Source: Gemmiger formicilis
Lineage (GTDB): Bacteria; Bacillota; Clostridia; Oscillospirales; Ruminococcaceae
NCBI RefSeq assembly: GCF_024462815.1
Contig: NZ_JANGCG010000010.1
Coordinates: 1 to 64,000 of the forward strand
Direction: 5' to 3'
DNA length: 64,000 nt
The translations under genes and the position numbers were made by a program. The first letter of the stretch is position 1. Every line of letters starts with the position of its first letter. The notes under the pieces were generated by a model, which had not been told where the DNA came from, ran no database searches, and worked only from the letters and a program-made list of their open reading frames with translations. Shown here piece by piece: positions 1 to 9,445 of the stretch.

Positions 1-25
1 AACATTCGTGGTGATGACAAAATAA

Positions 26-718
26 TCTTTGTCCTGTACCAGCTTCAAAAGATCAACACAGCGTATAAGAAAAGAATCGTTGAATGCATTGGATGGAAAA
101 GATGTGTTGTTGGTATTTCCGACAAATCATAAGAAGAATTCTACGGTCCGTATTTTGAAAACACCGAAGACAGAAAGCAGTGTGCGTAAGATATTCTTAC
201 CAAAGAGTGTCGCTAATATGCTAGTAGACTGGAAAGCTGAGCAAGATGAAATGAAAGAAATTCTTGGTGATGAATATATGGACTATAACCTGGTTATGGC
301 AAGTACCTTTGGTCTTCCTCTCGGAGATGGAGCAATCCGTGGTCCTTTAAAAAAACTGATCGAGGACTATAATCTCCCACCGGTTGTATTTCACAGTTTT
401 CGTCATAGTAGCGTTACTTATAAGCTGAAATTGAATGGTGGAGCCATCAAAGCGGTACAGGGTGATTCCGGTCATGCTCAGGTCAATATGGTTACGGATG
501 TGTACTTTCATATTCTGGATGATGACCGAAGGAAAAATGCAGAGCTTTTTGAAGAAGCATTTTATGAGAAAAAGAATCTGGATCCACAGATGCATGTACA
601 GCAGGAAAATAATAATGCAACTGTTGCTGATGAAGTCGATCCGGAACTTCTGGCAAAAGTATTGGCAAATCCGGAGATGCGGGCGTTGCTCAATTCACTG
701 GCGAAGACGATGAAGTAA
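26..718 (+). pseudogene. C-terminal half of a tyrosine recombinase (integrase remnant)
   Basis: The frame encodes the catalytic end of a phage/ICE-type tyrosine recombinase. HSFRHSS (about residue 122) supplies the His-x-x-Arg box, GHAQ follows about 25 residues later, and DVYFH holds the likely Tyr nucleophile. The box I arginine and the DNA-binding N-terminus are absent. An in-frame TAA at 23-25 closes the frame just upstream, so the gene is either broken there or frameshifted near the window edge; a TTG at 29 is the only nearby start and has no ribosome site. The last 40 residues are a charged tail after the catalytic domain. It probably marks the end of an older integrated element. Family assignment is firm; whether a full copy begins outside the window cannot be seen. 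Confidence 0.75.
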
Positions 719-745
719 TTAGTCTATCTCCATCATATCTATTGG

Positions 746-780
746 AATCTCCATCATTTGATGATGGAATGATGGAGATT
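746..780. repeat. Perfect 13-bp inverted repeat behind the integrase remnant
   Basis: AATCTCCATCATT at 746-758 is exactly complemented by AATGATGGAGATT at 768-780 with a 9-nt loop. A degenerate third copy of TCTCCATCAT lies at 725-735. No T-run follows on the plus strand, so it is a weak terminator candidate or a recombinase/regulator site. Confidence 0.5.
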
Positions 781-839
781 CAGTTACAAAAAAGGTTACA
801 GATATTTTTACTGAATAAAATTTGCCAGTCAAAAACGCA

Positions 840-868
840 TGGACAAACCGTCTCGTATGCGTTATATT
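840..868 (+). promoter_or_regulatory. Putative sigma-A promoter of the bile salt hydrolase operon
   Basis: TGGACA (840-845) and TATATT (863-868) are separated by 17 bp, about 75 bp ahead of the first start codon of the operon. A strong ribosome site (AGGAGG) lies at about 928. Prediction from sequence only. Confidence 0.4.
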
Positions 869-942
869 ATTTATAGACAAGAAAATATCTTGTGCTTTCG
901 ATAGGAGGTTTAATTGAATACTGTTTAGGAGGATAAACAATC

Positions 943-1920
943 ATGTGTACAGCAGCAACTTATAAAACAAAAGATTTTTACTTTGGACGAACCCTCGATT
1001 ATGAATTCTCTTATGGTGATCAGATAATAATTACACCACGTAATTATGCGTTTAATTTTCGCCATGTTGGCGATATGAAAAATCATTATGCAATTATTGG
1101 AATGGCTCATGTTGCAGAGAATTATCCTTTGTATTATGATGCTATGAATGAAAAAGGAGTGGCAATGGCAGGACTGAATTTTGTCGGAAATGCTGTTTAT
1201 GCCGCGATTAAGCCAGATGTGGAAAATATTGCACAGTTTGAATTTATTCCGTGGATTTTAAGTCAGTGTTCTTCTTTAGTTGAGGTTCGCGAGCTTCTTG
1301 AACGAATTAGTATTGTTAATACTCCTTTCAGCGAGCAATTACCATTAGCACAATTACACTGGATCATTTCTGATGAGAATGAGTCAATTACGGTAGAATC
1401 TATGTCAGATGGTTTGCATATTTATGACAATCCAGTAGGAGTGCTTACGAATAATCCGCCATTTCCACAGCAGATGTTTCAACTAAATAATTATATGTAT
1501 TTATCTCCTAAACAGCCCAGAAATACTTTCTGCGAAAATTTGGCTCTTGATGCATATAGTAGAGGTATGGGAGGATTAGGTCTTCCGGGAGATCTCTCAT
1601 CTTCCTCACGCTTTGTACGTGTAGCTTTTACAAAGGTAAATGCAATTTCAGGTGAATCAGAGGAAGAAAGCGTTAGCCAATTCTTCCACATTCTCGGATC
1701 TGTGGATCAGCAACGGGGATGTTGCGAAGTAGCGGATGGAAAATATGAAATCACATTGTATACGTCGTGTTGTAATGTTACAAAAGGTATTTATTATTAC
1801 AATACTTATGAAAACCATCAGATCAGTGCAGTAGATATGCATGTAGAAAATCTGGATAGTGATAAAATGATTTGTTATCCAGTAATTCAAGGAGAACGAA
1901 TCAACTATCAAAATAAATAA
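943..1920 (+). CDS. bsh: Choloylglycine hydrolase (bile salt hydrolase)
   Basis: Ntn-hydrolase that cleaves the glycine or taurine amide of conjugated bile acids in the cytoplasm. At 325 residues it has the family length. The catalytic set is visible: Cys2, which becomes N-terminal once Met1 is removed, Arg16 and Asp19 in GRTLDY, Asn79 in GLNF, Asn170-Asn171 in LTNNPPF and Arg223 in SSSRFVR. No signal peptide is present, as expected. The ATG at 943 is fixed by the need for Cys2 and by an AGGAGG about 10 nt upstream. It heads a run of genes for membrane lipid synthesis and stress signalling, which suggests it is used as part of a bile tolerance programme. The family also contains penicillin V acylases; the motifs here favour bile salt hydrolase, but substrate preference is inferred. 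Confidence 0.93.
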   Translation: MCTAATYKTKDFYFGRTLDYEFSYGDQIIITPRNYAFNFRHVGDMKNHYAIIGMAHVAENYPLYYDAMNEKGVAMAGLNFVGNAVYAAIKPDVENIAQFEFIPWILSQCSSLVEVRELLERISIVNTPFSEQLPLAQLHWIISDENESITVESMSDGLHIYDNPVGVLTNNPPFPQQMFQLNNYMYLSPKQPRNTFCENLALDAYSRGMGGLGLPGDLSSSSRFVRVAFTKVNAISGESEEESVSQFFHILGSVDQQRGCCEVADGKYEITLYTSCCNVTKGIYYYNTYENHQISAVDMHVENLDSDKMICYPVIQGERINYQNK

Positions 1921-1958
1921 TGTTTTGAAATCAGGGATGAGGTAGAAAGGAAAGTTCC

Positions 1959-2639
1959 ATGACAAAAGATGAAGTAACAAAACTCAGGATGAACAGTCCG
2001 GAATCACTACAGTTTTTAAATAATGCTACAAAATTTTATAATTTAATGATGATGTATCGTTGTGCTATTCGGGAGATACAAACTAAGCTTGAGGTTTTGG
2101 ATGATGAATTTTCAGTTGAGAACAATCGAAATCCTATTTCTTTTATAAAAACAAGAATTAAGAAGCCCAATAGTATTTACAATAAACTGCAGAAGATGGG
2201 ATATGAATTTACAACAGAAAATATACAGACATATCTCAATGATGTAGCAGGCGTTCGAATAGTTTGTGCGTTTATTGACGATATTTATATGATATCAGAT
2301 TTGATTACCAAACAGGATGATATTAAAGTTATTGAAATAAAAGATTATATAAAAAATCCAAAATCGAATGGTTATCGAAGCTATCATATGATTGTTGAAA
2401 TACCAGTATTTTTTGCTAAGGGTAAAACACCTATGCGTGTAGAATTACAGATTCGAACCAATGGTATGGATTTCTGGGCAACGTTGGAACATCAACTTCG
2501 CTATAAAAAAGGAATTGAAGAAATGCCTGGCTATGATGAGATAAGTGAAGAATTACTTCATTCTGCAAGAGCTATCATTGAAGCAGATAATGAAATGCAG
2601 AGAATAAAAGACAAAATTGGTATGTTCCACGAAATTTAA
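1959..2639 (+). CDS. Small alarmone synthetase (RelA/SpoT-domain GTP pyrophosphokinase)
   Basis: Single-domain (p)ppGpp synthetase of the RelQ/RelP type, transferring pyrophosphate from ATP to GDP or GTP. The 226-residue protein carries only the synthetase domain: RIKKPNSIYNKL (67-78), DVAGVRI (95-101), NGYRSYH (137-143), VELQIRT (161-167) and EHQLRYKK (177-184). There is no hydrolase, TGS or ACT domain. The ATG at 1959 has a GAAAGG ribosome site. It lies 39 bp after the bile salt hydrolase and 36 bp before a cardiolipin synthase, so it is probably co-transcribed with them. That placement suggests alarmone production is coupled to envelope stress, which is inference. Function as a synthetase is firm. 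Confidence 0.92.
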   Translation: MTKDEVTKLRMNSPESLQFLNNATKFYNLMMMYRCAIREIQTKLEVLDDEFSVENNRNPISFIKTRIKKPNSIYNKLQKMGYEFTTENIQTYLNDVAGVRIVCAFIDDIYMISDLITKQDDIKVIEIKDYIKNPKSNGYRSYHMIVEIPVFFAKGKTPMRVELQIRTNGMDFWATLEHQLRYKKGIEEMPGYDEISEELLHSARAIIEADNEMQRIKDKIGMFHEI

Positions 2640-2675
2640 GCAGAAATTTTATCGAGTAGAAAGGTTGGAATATAT

Positions 2676-4235
2676 ATGAAACAAGATACTTTAGAAGGAA
2701 AAGCGAAAACAAAAAACGGAGTAAAACGATTGTGTTTTTCCATAGTCTGCATTCTTCTAGAAGTAGTTTTTATTATTACTATTGTAACACGCTTAAATGA
2801 ATATGCAGAAATCATAAATCTATTTACAAGGATTTTAAGTGGAATTTTAGTTTTGGGATTGTATGCATCAGATAAGACATCTTCCATGAAAATGCCTTGG
2901 GTTATATTAATTTTAATTTTCCCAATTATGGGTGTAGGCCTATATTTATTGATTGGTTTGAATGGCGGCACACATAAAATGCGTGAGCGATATGCAGAAA
3001 TTGATAGCAAATTGTTACCAATGCTTTCCGATAATCAGGAGTGCTTAAACAGAATAAACGAAACGATTCCGAAGGCAGGAAATATTGCAAGTTATATACA
3101 AAGAAATTCGCAGTATCCAATCTATCAGAATACGGATATTGTGTATTTTGATGAAGCAGTGAAAGGATTAGAGGCACAGCTTAAGGATTTGGAGAAAGCA
3201 CAAAAGTTTATCTTTATGGAATATCATGCGATAGAAGACGCTGAAGCATGGCATAAGATTCAAGATGTTCTGGAAGAGCGAGTAAAAGCAGGTGTGGATG
3301 TTAGAGTATTCTACGATGATATGGGTTCTATAGGCTTTATTAACACAGATTTTGTGAAAAAAATGGAGGCAATAGGAATTCATTGCCGTGTATTCAATCC
3401 GTTTATGCCAGGTTTAAATCTGTTTTTGAACAATCGTGATCATAGAAAAATAACAGTTATTGATGGAAAAGTCGGATTTACAGGTGGATATAATCTAGCA
3501 AACGAATATTTTAATTACACACACCCGTATGGACAGTGGAAAGATACAGGTATTCGTTTAGAAGGAGATGCTGTTCAGTCGCTTACAGTGACATTTTTAG
3601 AAATGTGGAATGCTGTTAGTGAAAAAGCTACGAATGATACTGATTTTAGTAAATACATTATTCATTACGATTATAAAGCACAGCAAACAGGTTTTGTTCA
3701 GCCTTATGCAGACAGTCCTATGGATAATGAGCAGGTCGGAGAAGAAGTTTATATCAGTATGATAAATAAAGCTGAAAAATATTGTTGGTTTATGACTCCA
3801 TATCTAATCATAACAGATGAAATGACGCATGCGTTATGTCTGGCTGCTAAGCGAGGGGTAGACGTAAGAATTATCACACCTGGTATCCCTGATAAAAAAT
3901 TCATTTATAATGTAACTCGTTCTTTTTATCATGGATTAGTTAAACATGGTGTTCGTGTTTATGAGTGGACTCCTGGTTTCTGTCATGCAAAAATGAGTGT
4001 GGCAGATGACTGTATGGCAACTTGTGGAACAATTAATTTGGATTATCGAAGTTTATATCACCATTTTGAAAACGGCTGTTTTATGGCAGATTGTCAGGCA
4101 GTTGTGGAAATAAAAAATGATCTGATAAGAACGATGGGAGAATGTCGTGATGTGACAGACCAATATCAAACCGGACGAAGTGCATATTTGCGACTGGGAC
4201 AATTATTTATGAGATTATTTGCTGGATTGCTATAA
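2676..4235 (+). CDS. cls: Cardiolipin synthase (phospholipase D superfamily)
   Basis: Membrane enzyme that condenses two phosphatidylglycerols into cardiolipin and glycerol. Two N-terminal transmembrane helices (about 18-40 and 72-95) precede two PLD domains. The first HKD motif has His256, Lys258 and Asp263 (HRKITVID); the second has His437, Lys439 and Asp444 (HAKMSVAD), each followed by a GG/GT...N signature. The 519-residue length matches bacterial Cls. A GAAAGG precedes the ATG at 2676. Downstream is a second PLD-type gene, so the operon carries two non-identical HKD enzymes. A strong terminator follows, so the downstream genes may also have their own promoter. Confidence 0.93.
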   Translation: MKQDTLEGKAKTKNGVKRLCFSIVCILLEVVFIITIVTRLNEYAEIINLFTRILSGILVLGLYASDKTSSMKMPWVILILIFPIMGVGLYLLIGLNGGTHKMRERYAEIDSKLLPMLSDNQECLNRINETIPKAGNIASYIQRNSQYPIYQNTDIVYFDEAVKGLEAQLKDLEKAQKFIFMEYHAIEDAEAWHKIQDVLEERVKAGVDVRVFYDDMGSIGFINTDFVKKMEAIGIHCRVFNPFMPGLNLFLNNRDHRKITVIDGKVGFTGGYNLANEYFNYTHPYGQWKDTGIRLEGDAVQSLTVTFLEMWNAVSEKATNDTDFSKYIIHYDYKAQQTGFVQPYADSPMDNEQVGEEVYISMINKAEKYCWFMTPYLIITDEMTHALCLAAKRGVDVRIITPGIPDKKFIYNVTRSFYHGLVKHGVRVYEWTPGFCHAKMSVADDCMATCGTINLDYRSLYHHFENGCFMADCQAVVEIKNDLIRTMGECRDVTDQYQTGRSAYLRLGQLFMRLFAGLL

Positions 4236-4245
4236 AAATCTGATG

Positions 4246-4306
4246 AAACGACCTTTCAAAAAACAGTTGATTTAGAAGTTAACTGTTTTTGAAAGGCCGT
4301 TTTTGC
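4246..4306 (+). terminator. Rho-independent terminator after cls
   Basis: A long stem pairs AAACGACCTTTCAAA and what follows (4246-4268) with AACTGTTTTTGAAAGGCCGT (4281-4300), with one bulge and a T-run to 4306. It lies just after the cls stop codon. Confidence 0.75.
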
Positions 4307-4445
4307 TATATCTAACAGTCTGTTGTACAAAGAAGATTTTGCATGGATGAAAAAACAAACCTTGTTGAGGTTAAATTGAGTTTTCCATTGTATTGTATTG
4401 CTAATGAATAAGAATAAGAAATAAAAAGGAATCAGGTGATGTACA

Positions 4446-5879
4446 ATGAAAAAGCATAAAATATGTAAAATCCTTCTTGTTATACTGGCAATTTTTTTAT
4501 GTGTGGCTTTTTATGAATTGCTCGGAGTCTGCGTTGCATATAAAAAGCAGCCGGAAGTGTCCAATACAACCAAAAAAGAAACAAAAAATGGGTCATGGAA
4601 CGAATGCAGTGAAAATACAGAACGGGCAGTAATCATAGAAAAGAATCCAGAAGCGCTTTTACAAAGAGTGCGTTTGATCAAGAATGCAAAAAAGGAAATT
4701 ATTCTTTCTACTTTTGCATTTCAATCCGATGAAAGTGGAAAATTGATCTTAGGAGCACTGCATGATGCGGCAGACAGAGGTGTACATATTCGTCTGTTAG
4801 TAGATGGAATGGAGAGCTGGATTGATATGGAAGGAAATCCGTATTTCTATGGATTATCTTCCCATGAGAATTTTGAAATTAAACTGTATAATAAGGCCAA
4901 TCCGTTGAAACCGTGGAAAATGATGGGTAGAATGCATGATAAATATTTGATTGCAGATGGAAAGAGATATATTCTTGGGGGAAGAAATACATACAATTAT
5001 TTCCTGGGTGATTTTCCGGGACATAAGAACTATGACAGAGACGTGTTAGTGGTTTGCGATGAACCTGAGAAAGAAAATTCAGTTAACCAGTTGTTAGAGT
5101 ATTTTGAAACGATATGGGAACAAGAAGACAGTGATTATTTTCATGACAATAAAAAACTGGCAAATAGAAAATCTGTAAAGAACGCAGTTTTAGAGCTGCA
5201 GAACGGCTATCAGAAATATTTTGAAGAGAATAAGGAAAGAATCTGCGATACCGATTACACGGACGAAACTTTTGAGACAGAAAAGATTGCATTAGTGTCA
5301 AATCCTATTCACACAGGTTCCAAAGAACCAGTAGTGTGGTATCAGTTGGGAGAATTGATGAAAAATGCAAAAAATCGTGTGAAGATCCACACGCCATATA
5401 TTATCTGTAATGATATGATGTATAATACATGGGAGGAGATTGCAGAGAACGTTTCAGATTTTTCTATCATGACAAATTCAGTTGCGAATAATGGGAATCC
5501 ATTTGGGGCTGCCGATTATGCGAAAAACAGAAATAGAATCTTAAGTACAGGAATTAATATCTGGGAATATGAAGGCGGTTATTCATACCACGGAAAAAGT
5601 ATTCTGATTGACGATGATCTGTCTGTAATCGGTTCCTTTAATATGGACATGAGAAGTGCATATCTGGATACGGAACTGATGCTTGTAATTCGCAGTAAAG
5701 ATATTAATAAACAGTTGGAAGAGGGCATGATGGAATATGAAAGAGTGTCCCGCCAGATATTAGAAGGCGGAACTTATAATGATCCATATCATGTAGAGTC
5801 AATCGAATTAACAAAGAAACGTCAGAGAAAAATATTTTTGGTACAGCATCTGCTTGGATGGGCAAGGTATCTGTTTTAA
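4446..5879 (+). CDS. Membrane-anchored phospholipase D family protein (ClsC/YmdC-like)
   Basis: A 477-residue protein with one N-terminal membrane anchor (about residues 8-31) and two HKD motifs. The first has His164, Lys166 and Asp171 (HDKYLIADG); the second (HGKSILIDD, about residue 385) is followed by GSFNMD. It differs from the preceding Cls in having a single anchor and a shorter first half, like the ClsC/YmdC group, which makes cardiolipin from phosphatidylglycerol and another lipid or acts as a lipid-exchanging PLD. A 210-bp gap with a terminator separates it from cls; the next gene starts 17 bp downstream. Exact substrate is not known. Confidence 0.85.
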   Translation: MKKHKICKILLVILAIFLCVAFYELLGVCVAYKKQPEVSNTTKKETKNGSWNECSENTERAVIIEKNPEALLQRVRLIKNAKKEIILSTFAFQSDESGKLILGALHDAADRGVHIRLLVDGMESWIDMEGNPYFYGLSSHENFEIKLYNKANPLKPWKMMGRMHDKYLIADGKRYILGGRNTYNYFLGDFPGHKNYDRDVLVVCDEPEKENSVNQLLEYFETIWEQEDSDYFHDNKKLANRKSVKNAVLELQNGYQKYFEENKERICDTDYTDETFETEKIALVSNPIHTGSKEPVVWYQLGELMKNAKNRVKIHTPYIICNDMMYNTWEEIAENVSDFSIMTNSVANNGNPFGAADYAKNRNRILSTGINIWEYEGGYSYHGKSILIDDDLSVIGSFNMDMRSAYLDTELMLVIRSKDINKQLEEGMMEYERVSRQILEGGTYNDPYHVESIELTKKRQRKIFLVQHLLGWARYLF

Positions 5880-5896
5880 TAAGGAGGAAGGAAAAC

Positions 5897-6568
5897 GTGT
5901 TTCAAATATTGATTGTAGAAGATGATAAAGAATTAAGCCAGCTATTCCAAAAAGTGCTTGAGAAGAATGGATATCAAGTCAAAAGTGCATCGGATGGAGC
6001 ACAGGCATTAGAAGTATTGGATAAGGAATATATTGATCTGATCATTTCTGATATTATGATGCCGGTTATGGATGGCTATGAACTAGTGTCAGAACTTCGT
6101 TCAGCAGGATATCAGATACCAGTGCTTATGATCACTGCGAAAGGTTCCTTTGATGATATGCGCCAGGGATTTCTTTCGGGAAGTGACGATTATATGGTAA
6201 AACCGGTAAATGTGAATGAAATGGTTTTAAGAGTCGGAGCACTGCTTCGCCGTGCACAGATACTGAATGAGCACAAAATTGTGATCAGTTCAACAGAGTT
6301 TGATTATGATGCAATGACGGTTACAACTGATAAGGAAAGTCTTGTTTTGCCTAAAAAAGAATTCCTGCTTTTATATAAGCTTGCAGCTTCGCCAGGCAGA
6401 ACATTTACAAAACAACAGTTGATGGATGAAGTATGGGGATACGAGACGGAGGCAGACCCACATACGATAGAGGTACATATAGGAAGAATCAGAGAGCGTT
6501 TTAAAGATAACCCTGATTTTGAAATCGTAACAATGCGTGGAATTGGATACAAGGTGGTGAAAAAATAA
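5897..6568 (+). CDS. OmpR-family response regulator
   Basis: DNA-binding response regulator with a receiver domain (acidic pair in VEDD, phospho-acceptor Asp in ISDIMMPVMDG, conserved Lys in MVKPVN) and a C-terminal winged helix ending RGIGYKVV. I place the start at the GTG at 5897, because it follows AAGGAGGAAGG and gives the family start FQILIVEDD; a longer frame to 5858 would overlap the previous gene. Its stop overlaps the kinase start by one base, so the two are translationally coupled. It probably controls the surrounding lipid genes, which is inference. Confidence 0.92.
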   Translation: MFQILIVEDDKELSQLFQKVLEKNGYQVKSASDGAQALEVLDKEYIDLIISDIMMPVMDGYELVSELRSAGYQIPVLMITAKGSFDDMRQGFLSGSDDYMVKPVNVNEMVLRVGALLRRAQILNEHKIVISSTEFDYDAMTVTTDKESLVLPKKEFLLLYKLAASPGRTFTKQQLMDEVWGYETEADPHTIEVHIGRIRERFKDNPDFEIVTMRGIGYKVVKK

Positions 6569-7626
6569 TGGAACAAAAGAAAGAAAAAGGATTGCGGATC
6601 CGATCCTGTCTGACTGGTGCAATCTGGCTGGCACTTGTATTTTCAACAGTCATATCTGCTTTATTATTTGCTTTTTTGAATCATTTTTTTAATCTGCCGG
6701 GCAGCATACCTGTGCTTGGCTGGCTTTTGATTTTCAATACATTGATTGCAGGGCTGATCACTTCCTTTATCAATGCAAAGTTACTGGAACCAATTACCAG
6801 ACTTAGTAAAGCAATGAAGGAAGTTTCTCAGGGAGATTTTGAACAGCATTTGGAAACGAACAGCCGTATAGCAGAAGTTGGAGAATCTTATCAAAGTTTT
6901 AACGTTATGACAAAAGAACTTCGTGCAACAGAGGTGCTGCAGATGGATTTTGTATCTAATGTTTCTCATGAGTTTAAGACCCCAATTAATGCCATTGAAG
7001 GATATACAATGCTGCTTCAGGGAGAAGAACTGTCTCCGGATCAAGAGGAATATGTAGAAAAAATCTTATTTAACACCCAAAGACTTTCCGGATTGGTTGG
7101 TAATATTTTGCTGTTATCCAAGTTAGAGAATCAGAATATACCAATGAAAAAAACAGAATATCGTCTGGATGAACAGATCCGCCAGGCAGTTCTTTCATTG
7201 GAAACAAAATGGACAGAAAAAGAAATTGGTTTTCAGGTAGAATTGGAGGAAGTTAAATATACTGCGAATGAAGGACTTTTTATGCATATCTGGATAAATC
7301 TTTTGGATAATGCGATTAAGTTCAGCCCTTCAAAGGGGACAATTACGATGTTTCTGAAACAAGAACAGGATTCTGTTAAGTTCATTCTGGAAGATGAAGG
7401 ACCAGGAATAGAGGATGATGTAAAATCCAGAATATTTGACAAGTTCTATCAGGTAGATGGATCTCATAAAGCAGAAGGAAATGGCCTAGGTCTTGCACTT
7501 GTAAAACGGATTGTAGATAGTGCCGGAGGAACAATCAAAGCAGAAAACCGTGAATATGGTGGATGCAGATTTGTTATAGAGCTGCCAAGCAGAAAGATGA
7601 GATTATCTAGTTTTAAGATAAATTAG
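6568..7626 (+). CDS. Sensor histidine kinase (HAMP-HisKA-HATPase)
   Basis: Partner of the preceding response regulator. Two transmembrane helices (about 14-38 and 48-70) flank only a very short outer loop. A HAMP domain follows, then the phospho-acceptor His134 in NVSHEFKTP, the N box NLLDNAIKFS (about 250), DEGPGIEDD and the G box GNGLGLALVKR (about 310). With almost no extracellular domain it belongs to the intramembrane-sensing style of kinases that detect membrane state or a partner membrane protein. That fits a signal such as bile or cationic peptides. The FUSC-like protein encoded next could be the partner; this is speculation. Confidence 0.92.
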   Translation: MEQKKEKGLRIRSCLTGAIWLALVFSTVISALLFAFLNHFFNLPGSIPVLGWLLIFNTLIAGLITSFINAKLLEPITRLSKAMKEVSQGDFEQHLETNSRIAEVGESYQSFNVMTKELRATEVLQMDFVSNVSHEFKTPINAIEGYTMLLQGEELSPDQEEYVEKILFNTQRLSGLVGNILLLSKLENQNIPMKKTEYRLDEQIRQAVLSLETKWTEKEIGFQVELEEVKYTANEGLFMHIWINLLDNAIKFSPSKGTITMFLKQEQDSVKFILEDEGPGIEDDVKSRIFDKFYQVDGSHKAEGNGLGLALVKRIVDSAGGTIKAENREYGGCRFVIELPSRKMRLSSFKIN

Positions 7627-7643
7627 AAGATGGGAGAATTTAT

Positions 7644-8708
7644 ATGACATTTTATCAGGAGTTGCAGTTAAATCAGGCAGGTTCTAAAAACCTGTTGAAA
7701 AAGAGTGAAACACTAAAAGAAAAACTATATCATATGTGGGTATATCTGGTGAAGATAGCTGCTACAATGGCATTTTGTTTTTTCTTTGTTAGTATTTTCA
7801 GCATCCTATTTGGAAATGAGAACAGCATTGTAGGTGTAGTAGTCTTATTATGTCTCATGGTGTTTAGGAATTCGGATCTGGGGATCCACACCGGACAATC
7901 TACGATGCTTTTGGCTTTGTTCTTTGTAATTATGACTGTATGTCCGCATTTAGCAAATCAGTTTTCACCGGTATTGGGAATGCTGTTAAATATTGCGGCA
8001 CTGGCTGTGTTGATTCTGTTCGGATGCCATAATCCATCCATGTTTAATCAATCTACATTGGTTCTTGGGTATCTGCTGCTATATGGTTATGATGTTACGG
8101 GAAAAAGCTATCAGATGCGATTAGTCGGAATGGCTTTAGGTGCAGCACTTACCTGCTTCGTATTTTATCGAAATCATAAAAACAGAACTTATAAAAGAAA
8201 TCTGAAAGATCTGATACAAGAATTTGATATCACTTCTTCCAGAACAAAATGGCAGATATGTCAGATTTTATGCGTACCGATTGTCCTTTGCATTGCAGAA
8301 CTTTGTAATATGCCACGTGCAATGTGGGCTGGTATTGCAGCCATGTCCGTGATTTTGCCGTCTATGGAAGATATGCACTACAGAGTCCGTAAAAGGATTG
8401 TCGGAAATATTGCAGGTGTTATATGTTTTACAGTATTATATTTTCTGCTTCCTTCGTCAATCTATGCATATATAGGAATTCTTGGTGGAATCGGTGTAGG
8501 ATTTTCAGCACAATATGGCTGGCAGGCAGTATTTAACACATTTGGTGCTTTAGCCATTGCTGCAGAGACATATGGACTACAAGGAGCGGTTAGTCTTAGA
8601 GTGAGTCAAAATGTTTTTGGTGTTGTGTTTGCTTTAGCATTTTGTGTTATATTTTATTGGTTTATGCCTAAAAAAAAGGAAAGTGAGGTGACCGTACATG
8701 CAGAGTGA
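7644..8708 (+). CDS. FUSC-like (aromatic acid exporter family) multi-pass membrane protein
   Basis: A 354-residue integral membrane protein in two halves: about five helices (residues 33-170), a charged cytoplasmic stretch around the KNRTYKRN segment, then about five more helices (205-345). The second half holds the MPRAMWAGIAAMSVILPSMED segment, typical of FUSC/YccS proteins, where a W-x-x-x-T/A motif lies at the start of a helix. FUSC proteins include the plant ferulate transporter and bacterial aromatic acid or p-hydroxybenzoate effluxers. Its start is 17 bp after the kinase and its stop overlaps the next gene, so it belongs to the operon. Transport substrate unknown; bile acids are a possibility only by context. 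Confidence 0.75.
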   Translation: MTFYQELQLNQAGSKNLLKKSETLKEKLYHMWVYLVKIAATMAFCFFFVSIFSILFGNENSIVGVVVLLCLMVFRNSDLGIHTGQSTMLLALFFVIMTVCPHLANQFSPVLGMLLNIAALAVLILFGCHNPSMFNQSTLVLGYLLLYGYDVTGKSYQMRLVGMALGAALTCFVFYRNHKNRTYKRNLKDLIQEFDITSSRTKWQICQILCVPIVLCIAELCNMPRAMWAGIAAMSVILPSMEDMHYRVRKRIVGNIAGVICFTVLYFLLPSSIYAYIGILGGIGVGFSAQYGWQAVFNTFGALAIAAETYGLQGAVSLRVSQNVFGVVFALAFCVIFYWFMPKKKESEVTVHAE

Positions 8709-9269
8709 AGTGAATCAGGAAGAAAACTTGAATAGAATTATTACGGTTCCTAATCTTCTTTCTCTTTTCGGCTTTGTCTGATTCCGGTAATTATATGGAG
8801 TTATTGTGTAAAGAAAAATCCTCTGTTAGCTGGTGAAATCTTATTGCTGTCTGGTCTTACGGATCTTGCTGATGGATATATCGCAAGAAGATTCCATAGG
8901 ATTAGTAATTTAGGAAAAATACTTGATCCGGTGGCTGATAAGCTGACACAGGCAGCGATGTTAATCTGTCTGTTTACTCGTTTTCCGTATGTGCTTCTTT
9001 TAATCGTAATAATGGCAGGTAAGGAGCTGTATATGGTAGTCAGTGGATGTCTTGTGATACAAAAGACAGGAAAAGTACATGGTGCAGACTGGCATGGAAA
9101 GATAGTAACCTTTTTATTATATGGAACTGCAGCGGTGCATATTATATGGTTCTACATTACACCGATGGTATCAGATCTGTTGATTTGTTTGTGCGCTATA
9201 ATGATGGTCATATCGGTCGCTCTGTATATTATACAGAATACCAGGACTATTAAAGGAGAGACTGTATAA
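8698..9269 (+). pseudogene. CDP-alcohol phosphatidyltransferase (PgsA-like), frameshifted
   Basis: The frame from the ATG at 8698 reads 27 codons ending NLLSLFGFV and stops at TGA 8779-8781. The +1 frame continues with RLCLIPVIIW and the whole enzyme to 9269. One extra T in the four-T run at 8765-8768 would restore the usual NLLSLFRL start. The family motif DG-x2-AR-x8-G-x3-D-x3-D is intact (DGYIARRFHRISNLGKILD then PVAD). PgsA makes phosphatidylglycerol phosphate, the precursor of the cardiolipin made by the upstream enzymes. It overlaps the FUSC gene by 11 bp. The lesion could be real, a phase-variable tract or a sequencing error in a homopolymer. Confidence 0.85.
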
Positions 9270-9396
9270 GCAATTTTATATTGCAATGACTAGAAAAATA
9301 TTTAGGAGAAGATAGATATAAACAGTAAGTCAAACACACAAACTATGGAGTCTTTAGTCGGTTTAATAAAATTTTAGATAGAAAATAAATCATTAT

Positions 9397-9445
9397 AAAA
9401 AGATCCTGTTCATACTATGATATATAGAACAGGATCTTTATTTAC
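9397..9445. terminator. Bidirectional terminator ending the lipid operon
   Basis: AAAGATCCTGTTC (about 9399-9411) is perfectly complemented by GAACAGGATCTTT (9427-9439), with A-rich and T-rich flanks. It separates the plus-strand operon from the minus-strand ABC fragment. Confidence 0.8.
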
